Below the pieces are notes generated by a model, which saw only the letters and a list, made by a program, of their open reading frames with translations, made no database searches and was not told where the DNA came from. The position numbers were made by a program, and so were the translations under genes. DNA of 36,341 bases from Ensifer adhaerens (lineage in GTDB: Bacteria > Pseudomonadota > Alphaproteobacteria > Rhizobiales > Rhizobiaceae): assembly GCF_002940685.1 (NCBI RefSeq), contig NZ_PNFP01000032.1, forward strand, positions 1-36,341, given 5' to 3'. Below, piece by piece: positions 16,698 through 24,164 of the stretch (position 1 is its first letter; every line of letters starts with the position of its first letter).

Positions 16698-17816
16698 ATG
16701 GTTGCCGCCAAGAAACCTGCGTCCAACAACCGCGAATTTTCGGAAGTTCCCCTAATTCGCGCGCCATTAATCCAAGGTCTTGAGACCAAGCGGACAAAGG
16801 CTTCGCCTGATTTAGGGCCACTCAAGAACTTGCTTGGCGCCTGGGAGGCAAGAGGGACAGGCTGGAACATGATCGCCCTGCCGTTCTCCAAATCCACAGC
16901 GCCGCCGGCGGCGTTCAAATTCCGCGTGTTGATGAACCAATACAGCGAAATACTGCAGTTTACCTTCGTGGACGATGGTGTGCCCAATCGCGGCTTGATG
17001 AGACCCGGTAAAAACGAGTCGGACCAGCGAACGGCCACTGTGGATTATCAGCAGGTTATCAGGCAGGTCGCCGCAGAAGATCGGCCGAACAGCGGCGGTT
17101 TGGCCGGATCGGTCAACGACGCAATACACCACGAACCCGGCCTGTGGCTCTTCGATAAAAACCTGCGTTCTACGACTGATATATTCGACGGCGCGGTTGC
17201 CACCGAGTCCGAACTGGATGTCGCGCGTTTGGCTTCAATTCCTCACGGAAACTCGGTGCTGGCACTCGGCAGATCTGCCGTCCACAATGGAATGCCCGCA
17301 ATTCCACCCTTGACTGGACTACCTTCGGGAAGGTTCGAGGACGTATCAACTCCGGACTACGATTTTCGTGATCCAGTGAAACCGGATCCGTATCTGGAGC
17401 CATACAGGCACTACATAGCCAATCCGTTCATGGGGAATGTAACTGTTCCTGGCTTTCCCGGTTTCAGCCCGGCGGACATGAACCAGATTCTTCGGTTCGC
17501 GAACCGGGGTGTCAACATCCTTCGGACGACGACTTTGACGGTGGACACAACGATACGCAGTGGAGGGATCTCCAGCACCCCCTTCTCCAAACGCGAGGCT
17601 GATCCCGTCAGCATGAAATCGACGTTCTGGATTCAGGAACTCGCCGAGCGGGACGAACGCGGCAATCCTCGGCTGCGTTTGCAATATTCTCAGGTCGTAA
17701 TGCTCAACTTTTTTGCGCCGCGGGAGGACGGACTGCCCGAACGGGCCGCCTGGCCCCATGTCAGCATCGCGACACTCAACAAGATCGATGACAATCCAGA
17801 TCTGGTCGCCGTCTGA
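16698..17816 (+). CDS. Putative heme-binding beta-barrel (nitrobindin/THAP4-like) domain protein
   Basis: A 372-residue protein with a good GAGGAGAG Shine-Dalgarno. Residues 39-63 (LGPLKNLLGAWEARGTGWNM) match the opening strand of nitrobindin/THAP4-like barrels (xLxxLxGxWxGxG). FTFVDDGVPNRGLM (89-101), IHHEPGLWLF (143-152) and ASIPHGNSVLALG (179-191) match, from memory, a long bacterial/fungal group usually annotated as heme-binding protein. The last about 170 residues (PYRHYIANPFMG, TTLTVDTTIRSGGI, IQELAERDERGNPRLRLQYS) look like further barrel strands. There is no signal peptide or membrane span. The histidines at 144/145 and 183 are candidate ligands. It is flanked downstream by an IS6-type fragment starting within 30 bp of its stop. 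The function is inferred and heme binding is unproven. Confidence 0.6.
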   Translation: MVAAKKPASNNREFSEVPLIRAPLIQGLETKRTKASPDLGPLKNLLGAWEARGTGWNMIALPFSKSTAPPAAFKFRVLMNQYSEILQFTFVDDGVPNRGLMRPGKNESDQRTATVDYQQVIRQVAAEDRPNSGGLAGSVNDAIHHEPGLWLFDKNLRSTTDIFDGAVATESELDVARLASIPHGNSVLALGRSAVHNGMPAIPPLTGLPSGRFEDVSTPDYDFRDPVKPDPYLEPYRHYIANPFMGNVTVPGFPGFSPADMNQILRFANRGVNILRTTTLTVDTTIRSGGISSTPFSKREADPVSMKSTFWIQELAERDERGNPRLRLQYSQVVMLNFFAPREDGLPERAAWPHVSIATLNKIDDNPDLVAV

Positions 17817-17819
17817 TCA

Positions 17820-18243
17820 AGGAGGACTGCCTGCCGGACCCTGCAATTCGCGCGCGGTCAGCCTGGGGGCGGTCCTTGCCCCTCCTCGCGGCCTTCGCCT
17901 TGGCGTTGCGGCGGGCATGGACGATCTCGTCGAGCACATAGCCGTCCTGATCGACGGCGCGCCAGAGACAGTTTCTCCTCCCGCCGATCGTCACGACCAC
18001 TTCGTCCAGATGCCAGACATCGCTCCGGTTTGGCGGCTTTCGACGCAAACGGCCGGCATAGTCCGGACCGAACTTCTTCGCCCAACAACGGATCGTGTCA
18101 TAGGAAACGACGATACCGCGCTCAAACAGCATCTCTTCCACCAGGCGCAGGCTCAGCGGAAATCGGAAGTTGAGCCACATCGCATGGGCGATCACAGAAG
18201 GCGGGAAACGATGACGCTTGTAACTGACAGCGGGCTGGATCAT
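17820..18243 (-). mobile_element. Truncated IS6-family transposase
   Basis: From an ATG at 18243 the frame reads MIQPAVSYKRHRFPPSVIAH, then LRLVEEMLFERGIVVSYDTI and the first DDE-domain strand WHLDEVVVTIGGRRNCLWRA, followed by DQDGYVLDEIVHARRNAK. These are classic IS6/IS26-type blocks including the first catalytic Asp. The match stops after about 125 residues. The continuing frame (KAKAARRGKDRPQ...) no longer resembles a transposase and runs to 17776, into the end of the upstream gene. The second Asp and the Glu of the DDE triad are missing, so it is inactive. I could not identify terminal inverted repeats. Confidence 0.8.
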
Positions 18244-18413
18244 GACCGCCAACTAGCAGCCAACACTTCAACTCCGGTTAACCTGACATCACCCGGCGGG
18301 CTCGTCAGCGCGGGAAGCGTGGGGTGAATTGCGGCCGCGACGACGGTCGCCCCCAGGCCCAACTGTAACGGGTGCCGACGCGGAAGGAGAAGGGAAGGGA
18401 ACGAGCGTATCAT
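18240..18413 (-). pseudogene. Signal-peptide-like ORF interrupted by the IS6 fragment
   Basis: The ATG at 18413 follows a strong CCAGGAGGCAACC Shine-Dalgarno. It opens MIRSFPSLLLPRRHPLQLGL then GATVVAAAIHPTLPALTSPP, which looks like an exported protein's N-terminus. The frame runs into the IS6 element and stops at 18240, overlapping the transposase start. A good ribosome-binding site with an export-like start followed by IS sequence suggests the IS cut off a real gene. The family is unknown. The 165 bp between it and the next gene hold nothing recognisable. Confidence 0.4.
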
Positions 18414-18578
18414 GGTTGCCTCCTGGAGGCCCGCTCGGCGTCAGTGTTGGCGCCCGATCTCGCGGGGTGACCGCATAACAACCGGCGTCTAGGAACGTTC
18501 CCGATCCTTTTCCGTCCGTCGCCCGGGCTTTCAGCTCGAGCAATAGCTTGGTGCTTTTGTACTGGCAGTCCGACGCGA

Positions 18579-20354
18579 TTATTCTTCGATCAGACGCTTT
18601 TCTCCCGGGGGGAGCCCCTGCTCGATCAACCTGTCGAGGTAGTCGTTGTAAGGACTGCCTTCATAGAAGGGGTAGGCCGCCTCCCGCACGTATTCCGCAT
18701 TCAGGTTTGGAAATTTCTTCAAAGCATTAGAGATCCAGATCCTCACTTCATCGGTATTGCCCGCCCTGAGGGCGAGCAACGCTGCCCCAATGAATGGATA
18801 ATAGGTTGTCCGTTCGAAGGACGCGCCTTCCCGTAGATGCATCCGGGCCGTTGAGAGGTCCTCGGGCTCGCCTCTCAGCATTAAGCCAATACCAAGCAGC
18901 GTTTTGAACGCAAACAAAGACGGATCGTGAGGACTGAGATCAATGGCATTTTGTGCGGCTCTAATCGTCGTATCGGCGTCTCTGAGCCGAACGGCCGCCA
19001 TTCCATGTGCAAAGTGAAGAAACGCGTAGTTGGGATTCAATGTAAGGCCCAGTTCAGCGACAGGCAGGGCCTCAGCCGCTCGCCCGTCCACTGTAAGAAG
19101 GAGTGACATCATCGCGTAAGCGATATCATTCCGCCTATCGATTTCTAAGGCTTTCGTGGCGAACGACAACCCTTCTTTAACAGCGACAGGCACGTCAGCG
19201 GCACGTCCCCAAAGGACGAGCGCGTATCTGTGACGCGCTAGATAGGCATAGGGCAGTGCAAAATTCGCATCGTGTTCGAGCGCTTGTCGAAGGAGCTTTT
19301 CGGCCGCGACTTGAGAACCTGCTTCGAAGGAAAGCAATTCAGCAAGGCCGCGGTGACAAAGTTCCCAAGCAGTAAGGTTGTCCGTCGATTTTGCGAGGGC
19401 GAGATTCCGTTCGTGTGCTCCCAGCTCGGGTTCTATGCCTGCAACAATCCGGCGCGTTATCTCATCCTGCACGTCAAAAAAATCGGCGATGGGACGATCC
19501 CACCGTTCGGCCCAGATGTGTGCCCCGGACAGCGCGTCGATTAGCTGTACAGTGATCCTCAACCGATCAGCTGACCGCCGAACCGATCCTTCCACGACAT
19601 AGCGCACACCAAGTTCCCGAGCGATATTACGCACGTCCTTGGCCGCACCCTTGTAGGCGAAAGTTGAGTTGCGGGCGATAACGAACAACCATCGAAAGCG
19701 ACCTAGTTCCGTGATGACGTCTTCGACCAGTCCGTCGACAAAGAAGTCTTGATCGGGCGTGGAAGAAAAATTCTGAAACGGGAGAACCGCGATTGATGCA
19801 CGCCCCGGGCTAGAGCGCCGAGCCGGACTGGGCGCCGTGCCGTCTACCTCGACCTGCCACACGTCAATTGGCTCGGGGATGTTTTTAACGGACTGCGGCC
19901 CAAGCCACGTCAACCCAGCCTCTATCTTGCCGTGCACTTGATCGTAGATTGCGCGAGATATGCAGATGCCTCCGGCGGGTGCGATGGTTTCCAAACGCGC
20001 AGTGATGTTGACGCAGTCGCCAAGAATGTCGTCCCCATCGATCACCACGTCCCCCAAATGAATACCGATGCGGAAACGCAGCCGCCGGTCTTCCCCTTGA
20101 GGAGCCTCGCGCGAGATCAAGTTGCGCTGCATAAGAAGAGCCGCTCTTGCCGCCAACACTGGCGATGGAAAATCGACCAGGAGCCCGTCGCCCATGGTTT
20201 TGACGATGCGGCCACCGCCATCCATTATCGCCGGGTCAATCACATAGGTTCGTGCATCACGAAGTCTCGAAATGGTGCCTTCCTCGTCCGCCGCCATGAG
20301 ACGAGAATAGCCGACCAAATCGGCAGCCATTATTGTGGTTAGCCGACGTTCCAC
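18579..20354 (-). CDS. Class III adenylate cyclase with TolB-like and TPR domains
   Basis: A 591-residue protein using GTG at 20354 (GGAGG eight bases upstream), which gives the typical start ERRLTTIMAADLVGYSRLM. The frame is open 24 codons further. The cyclase domain (about 5-175) has a full catalytic set: metal aspartates D12 and D56 (KTMGD), substrate lysine K52, adenine-specifying D113 (LGDCVN), transition-state N116 and R120. It is followed by a TolB/FlgO-like domain (SIAVLPFQNFSS... VRYVVEGSVRRSADRLRITV), the usual rhizobial arrangement, and then TPR-type helices to the C-terminus. It should make cAMP, probably controlled through the C-terminal half. No membrane span is obvious. It is transcribed away from the tRNA remnant. 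Confidence 0.9.
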   Translation of the reverse strand: MERRLTTIMAADLVGYSRLMAADEEGTISRLRDARTYVIDPAIMDGGGRIVKTMGDGLLVDFPSPVLAARAALLMQRNLISREAPQGEDRRLRFRIGIHLGDVVIDGDDILGDCVNITARLETIAPAGGICISRAIYDQVHGKIEAGLTWLGPQSVKNIPEPIDVWQVEVDGTAPSPARRSSPGRASIAVLPFQNFSSTPDQDFFVDGLVEDVITELGRFRWLFVIARNSTFAYKGAAKDVRNIARELGVRYVVEGSVRRSADRLRITVQLIDALSGAHIWAERWDRPIADFFDVQDEITRRIVAGIEPELGAHERNLALAKSTDNLTAWELCHRGLAELLSFEAGSQVAAEKLLRQALEHDANFALPYAYLARHRYALVLWGRAADVPVAVKEGLSFATKALEIDRRNDIAYAMMSLLLTVDGRAAEALPVAELGLTLNPNYAFLHFAHGMAAVRLRDADTTIRAAQNAIDLSPHDPSLFAFKTLLGIGLMLRGEPEDLSTARMHLREGASFERTTYYPFIGAALLALRAGNTDEVRIWISNALKKFPNLNAEYVREAAYPFYEGSPYNDYLDRLIEQGLPPGEKRLIEE

Positions 20355-20473
20355 GATTGCCCCTCCGCCAAGGAAATACAGTATCTGCTGATAAGCCGAT
20401 GCGAAAGCGGTCTTGAACCGCGCCAATCAGGACAAGTGGGAAAATCCAGATCGAAAGTGCTGATTTGGCATGG

Positions 20474-20537
20474 TGGTGGGCCCGGCAGGACTCGAACCTG
20501 CGACCAATCAGGTCTCAGCCGACGGCTCTAACGACAG
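20474..20537 (-). tRNA. tRNA pseudogene / 3' tRNA fragment (anticodon-like GAG)
   Basis: Reading the minus strand, the 3' half of a tRNA is intact: an anticodon arm (20107-style fold at 20507-20523) with loop CTGAGAC, a 5-base variable region, a perfect T-arm GCAGG-TTCGAGT-CCTGC, acceptor strand CGGGCCC, A and CCA. The D-stem keeps only GAGC on its 3' side, and the sequence upstream cannot pair with the acceptor strand. The 5' part is therefore lost or replaced. The GAG anticodon would be Leu, but the short variable loop is not that of a Leu tRNA. A 3' tRNA fragment is what an integrated element leaves at an attachment site. Confidence 0.55.
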
Positions 20538-20626
20538 GAGGACCACCTCGACTACTGCCTCGTTCTGGAAGTTGGTCGGGCCATGCTGGCCGCGATACAG
20601 ATTGCTATCGAAAAAGTGAGATTTGA

Positions 20627-20656
20627 GCTATACTAAATATGAGGATTTAGTATAGC
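20627..20656. promoter_or_regulatory. Perfect 12-bp inverted repeat before the nucleotidyltransferase gene
   Basis: GCTATACTAAAT (20627-20638), a 6-base spacer ATGAGG, then ATTTAGTATAGC (20645-20656), ending 8 bp before the GTG start at 20665. The TATACT/AGTATA cores are also promoter-like. This looks like an operator for a tightly repressed gene, or a leader hairpin that hides the ribosome-binding site. Confidence 0.65.
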
Positions 20657-20664
20657 GAAGCAGC

Positions 20665-21750
20665 GTGAAGCAGATCGATCTTATGTATCGCACCATGACC
20701 GCCGAACTTGGTCAACGGCTGCTCGATGCTTCCTTTTCGGCCGACCTCCCGGTTGAAGGCCGCTTCGTCGGGGTCAACAATAAGGGCCGGAAATACTGGT
20801 ATTTCGACCAGCCGCCGGAGGGGGAGGGGTATCGCCAACAGCGCCGCTATGTTGGACCGGCCGACGATCCAGAGATCAACAAACGGGTCGAGGACTTCAA
20901 GGCGATCAAAGATGACGCCAAAGCTCGCCGCAAATTCGTTTCGACGCTCGTTCGTGAGGCTGGTTTGCCGGAACCGGATCGCTTTACGGGCGATGTCGTC
21001 GAAGCTCTTGCCAATGCCGGAATCTTCCGCCTACGGGCCTGCCTCGTTGGATCCGTCGCCTTCTCGACCTATGCGGGACATCTTGGCGTCCGTCTGCCTG
21101 CTGCGTCATTCCAGACCGGAAATGCCGACTTCGTCCAGGACTATGCGATCTCGGCCGAAGTAGAGGACAACCTTCCACCTATTCTCGAAATCCTGAAGGG
21201 CCTCGATCCGACATTCCGGCCGGTCATGCATCGCTCGGGGTCGCCGCGTGTGACCGGCTTCATCAATCGCAGCGGCTACAAGGTCGAGTTCCTGACCGGA
21301 AACAGGGGATCAGATGACCACATGGACAAACCGGCCGACATGCCCGCCCTTGGTGGAGCCTCGGCCGAACCGCTGAGATTCCTGGACTTCCTGATCTATG
21401 AGCCGATCAGAGCCGTCATGCTGCACAAGTCAGGCATCAGCGTGATCGTACCAGCTCCGGAGCGCTACGCGGTCCACAAGCTGATCGTCGCCAGCCGCCG
21501 CATCGTTGACACGCTTGGTTCCGCGAAACGAGACAAGGACTTGAGGCAGGCCGTTCTCCTGTTCGAAGCACTCGATGTCGTCAATCGGCTCAATGAGCTG
21601 TCGGACGCACTGCATGAGGCATGGGAGAGGGGAGAGGCCTGGCGCTCCGCGATCAGGACCGGGATCGGCTATATGAGCCGTGCTGATCGTGCGAAGACGG
21701 AAGCGTTGTTCAAGGAACTCGGCGTCGATCCACTTAAGGAAGATAGGTGA
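20665..21750 (+). CDS. GSU2403-family nucleotidyltransferase-fold protein
   Basis: A 361-residue protein. The N-terminal part (RKYWYFDQPPEGEGYRQQRR then YVGPADDPEINKRVEDFK) and the core LVGSVAFSTYAGHLGVRLP followed by QTGNADFVQDYAIS fit the NTP_transf_8/GSU2403 family. GS begins the nucleotidyltransferase motif, and the acidic DxxxxD after Thr is the metal-site region, here slightly non-canonical. FRFLDFLI-type and APERYAVHKLIVASRR segments are also family-like. GTG at 20665 is used for the longest frame; ATG at 20683 is possible. A perfect palindrome sits directly upstream. Related nucleotidyltransferase folds include toxins and tRNA-modifying enzymes, but the role of this family is not established. 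The 3' end overlaps the convergent UPF0262 frame. Confidence 0.75.
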   Translation: MKQIDLMYRTMTAELGQRLLDASFSADLPVEGRFVGVNNKGRKYWYFDQPPEGEGYRQQRRYVGPADDPEINKRVEDFKAIKDDAKARRKFVSTLVREAGLPEPDRFTGDVVEALANAGIFRLRACLVGSVAFSTYAGHLGVRLPAASFQTGNADFVQDYAISAEVEDNLPPILEILKGLDPTFRPVMHRSGSPRVTGFINRSGYKVEFLTGNRGSDDHMDKPADMPALGGASAEPLRFLDFLIYEPIRAVMLHKSGISVIVPAPERYAVHKLIVASRRIVDTLGSAKRDKDLRQAVLLFEALDVVNRLNELSDALHEAWERGEAWRSAIRTGIGYMSRADRAKTEALFKELGVDPLKEDR

Positions 21751-22208
21751 GGGACGGCCATGAGTGTGAACAGGCGACGTGCGGTATCGTGGTCTGTTCG
21801 GATCCAGGCGGAAAGGCGCTCCCTGAGGAGATCCGACCCTTCGTTATGGACGGCTCTGCGGCCCATATCGATCGCCTCCAAGCGATATGGGTCCGAGGCT
21901 AATGCCGCGCTCAGATGTGCCTCGCAGATCATTGCGTAGTCCTTCATGACCCGCCTGAAGGGTGTGAGCGACAAGATATGCGAGACGATCGGGACGTCGT
22001 CTTGCGTCAATATCTGGAAGGATAGCTTCGCGTCCCGCGTGGATAGCCGCAATTTGTAAGGACCGTGCTCTCGGCCGATCAGCTCAAACAGATTGCTTTC
22101 TAGCAAATCTGCGATCGCCACCGACTGTTCGCGCTCAAAACCCGCGTCAAGGCGGGCTTCCGCTCGGTCAATTTGAACGGCGCAAAGGTGGTTACGTCCT
22201 GCGCTCAT
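21669..22208 (-). CDS. UPF0262 family protein with an altered C-terminus
   Basis: A 179-residue frame. The conserved UPF0262 core is clear: FEREQSVAIADLLESNLFEL, GPYKLRLSTRDAKLSFQI, HILSLTPFRRVMKDYAMICE, AIDMGRRAVHNEGSDLLRER and DTARRLFTL. The usual family length is about 160 residues, ending shortly after RRLFTL (from memory ...CVLHWRG). Here MAVPH is followed by about 24 residues (LSSLSGSTPSS...) encoded entirely antisense to the end of the nucleotidyltransferase gene. The native stop therefore seems to have been lost at the junction near 21745-21750. The function of UPF0262 proteins is unknown. The protein may still fold. Confidence 0.8.
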   Translation of the reverse strand: MSAGRNHLCAVQIDRAEARLDAGFEREQSVAIADLLESNLFELIGREHGPYKLRLSTRDAKLSFQILTQDDVPIVSHILSLTPFRRVMKDYAMICEAHLSAALASDPYRLEAIDMGRRAVHNEGSDLLRERLSAWIRTDHDTARRLFTLMAVPHLSSLSGSTPSSLNNASVFARSARLI

Positions 22209-22242
22209 AGGCAGTCCCAGAGGCTCCCTGCCGTCGGTAACA

Positions 22243-22422
22243 TCATTCGATGCGCCGAAGTCGATGGTAGAGGTTCGAGTATTTCAGACCCTCAGGGCTC
22301 TCCCTGATCTCCTGCAGGTAGTAGTTGACGGCAACCCGGATGAGTTCGAAGTCCTCGTTAGAGAACACTGCGCGAGAACGCTGTGGCTCAGGAATGGTCA
22401 AGGTTTCGATTGTTTCCATCAT
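22243..22422 (-). CDS. Conserved-looking small protein downstream of isocitrate lyase
   Basis: A 59-residue ORF with a double ATG at 22417-22422 and a good GAGAAGGA Shine-Dalgarno. It reads METIETLTIPEPQRSRAVFS then NEDFELIRVAVNYYLQEIRE, ending LKYSNLYHRLRRIE. The C-terminal half should be a single amphipathic helix, and there is no signal or membrane span. It lies 69 bp downstream of aceA on the same strand, separated by a 13-bp perfect stem-loop, and 34 bp upstream of the UPF0262 gene. Small proteins next to rhizobial aceA are, to my recollection, common, but I cannot name a family. Confidence 0.65.
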   Translation of the reverse strand: MMETIETLTIPEPQRSRAVFSNEDFELIRVAVNYYLQEIRESPEGLKYSNLYHRLRRIE

Positions 22423-22438
22423 TATAGTTCCTTCTCAA

Positions 22439-22469
22439 GGCAGAGGAGGCGGCCCGCGCCTCCTCTGCC
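22439..22469 (-). terminator. Strong stem-loop between aceA and the small ORF
   Basis: GGCAGAGGAGGCG (22439-22451) and CGCCTCCTCTGCC (22457-22469) form a perfect 13-bp stem with a 5-base loop, 22 bp beyond the aceA stop. The RNA after the stem (TTGAGAAGG) is not a U-run. It may be an attenuator or mRNA-stabilising 3' structure rather than a full intrinsic terminator. The Shine-Dalgarno of the small ORF follows directly. Confidence 0.65.
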
Positions 22470-22491
22470 ACTGATGCCTCAGTGGTGGCGA

Positions 22492-24084
22492 TCAAGCCGC
22501 GAACTGGTTCATCGTGTTGTGCTCGCCGGCCGCCTTTAGAGCCGCTTCGCCCGAGAAGTACTCTTTGTGATCATCGCCGATATCGGAGCCGGACATGTTC
22601 TGGTGCTTCACGCAGGCGATACCCTGGCGAATTTCCTTCCGTTGGACACCTGCGACGTACCCAAGCATGCCCTGTTCGCCGAAGTACTCCTTGGCGAGGT
22701 TATCGGTGGAAAGCGCTGCTGTGTGATAGGTCGGCAGGGTGATCAGGTGATGGAAAATGCCTGCGCGCTGCGCCGCATCGTGCTGGAACGTCCGGATACG
22801 CTCGTCGGCCTCGGCCCCAAGCTCGGTGGCGTCATACTCGGCGCTCATCAGCTTGCTGCGGTCGTACGCGCTCACGTCCTTGCCCTGTTCCTTCCAGGCG
22901 TCGAATACCTGCTGGCGGAAGTTGAGCGTCCAGTTGAACGACGGCGAGTTGTTGTAGACGAGTTTCGCGTTCGGAATAACCTCACGCACCCGGTCGACCA
23001 TGCCGGCGATCTGCTCGATATGCGGCTTCTCGGTCTCGATCCACAGGAGGTCGGCGCCATTTTGCAGCGCATTGATGCAATCAAGAACGCAGCGTTCGGC
23101 GCCCGTGCCTTCGCGGAACTGGAAGAGGTTCGATCGGAGCCGCTTAGGCTTCAAGACCTTGCCCGCGCGGGTGATCAGGACGTCGCCGTTAAGCGCCTGA
23201 CCGGGCTCGACTTCGTCGCAATCCAGGAAGGCGTTGTACTGGTCGCCGATGTCGCCGTCCTTCGCCGAGAAAGCGATCTGCTTGGTCAGGCCGGCGCCGA
23301 GTGAATCGGTGCGGGCGACGATGATCCCGTCGTCGACGCCAAGCTCGAGAAACGCGTATCGCAGAGCCCGGATCTTGGCCACGAAATCCTCGTGGGGGAC
23401 GGTGACCTTACCGTCCTGGTGACCACATTGCTTTTCGTCAGAGACCTGGTTCTCGATCTGCAGTGCGCAGGCGCCGGCTTCGATCATCTTCTTGGCGAGC
23501 AGGTAGGTTGCCTCGGCATTGCCAAATCCAGCGTCGATATCGGCGATGATCGGCACAACGTGGGTCTGGTAGGTGTCGACCGAGTTCTGCAGTTGACGTT
23601 CGCGAACGGTGTCACCAGCGGCGCGAGCCTTGTCGATTTCGCGGAACAACATTCCCAGTTCCCGCGCGTCGGCCTGCCGCAGGAAAGTATAGAGTTCTTC
23701 GATCAACGCCGAAACGCTGGTCTTTTCATGCATGGACTGGTCGGGCAGGGGGCCAAATTCGGACCTGAGGGCGGCGACCATCCAGCCCGATAGGTAGAGG
23801 TAACGACGGTCCGTGTTACCGAAGTGCTTTTTGATCGAAATGATCTTCTGCTGTCCGATGAACCCGTGCCAGCAGCCAAGCGACTGCGTGTACTTCGCCG
23901 GGTCCTCGTCGTAGGCGGCCATGTCCTTGCGCATGATCGCTGCGGTATATTTTGCGATGTCAAGCCCGGTCTGAAAACGATTCTGGAGGCGCATCCGTGC
24001 CACCGCTTCTGCAGTGACGCCGGTCCACTTCTCGTTCGATGCGATGAGCTTTTCTGCTTCTTCCACAAGGCTTTGATACGACAT
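22492..24084 (-). CDS. aceA: Isocitrate lyase
   Basis: A 530-residue isocitrate lyase of the long Pseudomonas/rhizobial type. It splits isocitrate to succinate and glyoxylate, the first step of the glyoxylate bypass. The start at 24084 (MSYQSLVEEAEKLIA) follows a strong GGAGGAACA Shine-Dalgarno. Active-site features are the catalytic cysteine loop KQCGH (C220, in SDEKQCGHQDGKV), metal-binding ADIDAGFGN (D182/D184), GIIVARTDSLGA, LLWIETEKP and YNNSPSFNW. It is divergent from a ScfR/RamB-like regulator, the usual partner. The shared 116-125 bp promoter region carries dyad symmetry. It should be induced on acetate, fatty acids or polyhydroxybutyrate breakdown. Confidence 0.96.
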   Translation of the reverse strand: MSYQSLVEEAEKLIASNEKWTGVTAEAVARMRLQNRFQTGLDIAKYTAAIMRKDMAAYDEDPAKYTQSLGCWHGFIGQQKIISIKKHFGNTDRRYLYLSGWMVAALRSEFGPLPDQSMHEKTSVSALIEELYTFLRQADARELGMLFREIDKARAAGDTVRERQLQNSVDTYQTHVVPIIADIDAGFGNAEATYLLAKKMIEAGACALQIENQVSDEKQCGHQDGKVTVPHEDFVAKIRALRYAFLELGVDDGIIVARTDSLGAGLTKQIAFSAKDGDIGDQYNAFLDCDEVEPGQALNGDVLITRAGKVLKPKRLRSNLFQFREGTGAERCVLDCINALQNGADLLWIETEKPHIEQIAGMVDRVREVIPNAKLVYNNSPSFNWTLNFRQQVFDAWKEQGKDVSAYDRSKLMSAEYDATELGAEADERIRTFQHDAAQRAGIFHHLITLPTYHTAALSTDNLAKEYFGEQGMLGYVAGVQRKEIRQGIACVKHQNMSGSDIGDDHKEYFSGEAALKAAGEHNTMNQFAA

Positions 24085-24164
24085 TGTTCCTCCGAAAGTC
24101 GTCATGCTGCGTTGCGGAAACCATAGGCATGATTTGGTGCGGCGCGAGGGGCTCCGGTGTCACG

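Noticed and set aside
14997..18578. A CRISPR array or tandem-repeat region in the accessory segment.
   Set aside because: No regularly spaced direct repeats were seen. Only isolated dyads and fragments are present.
20474..20550. A functional tRNA-Leu(GAG).
   Set aside because: The 5' acceptor strand cannot pair with CGGGCCC, the D-stem is broken, and the variable loop is too short for a Leu tRNA. Only a pseudo-tRNA is supported.
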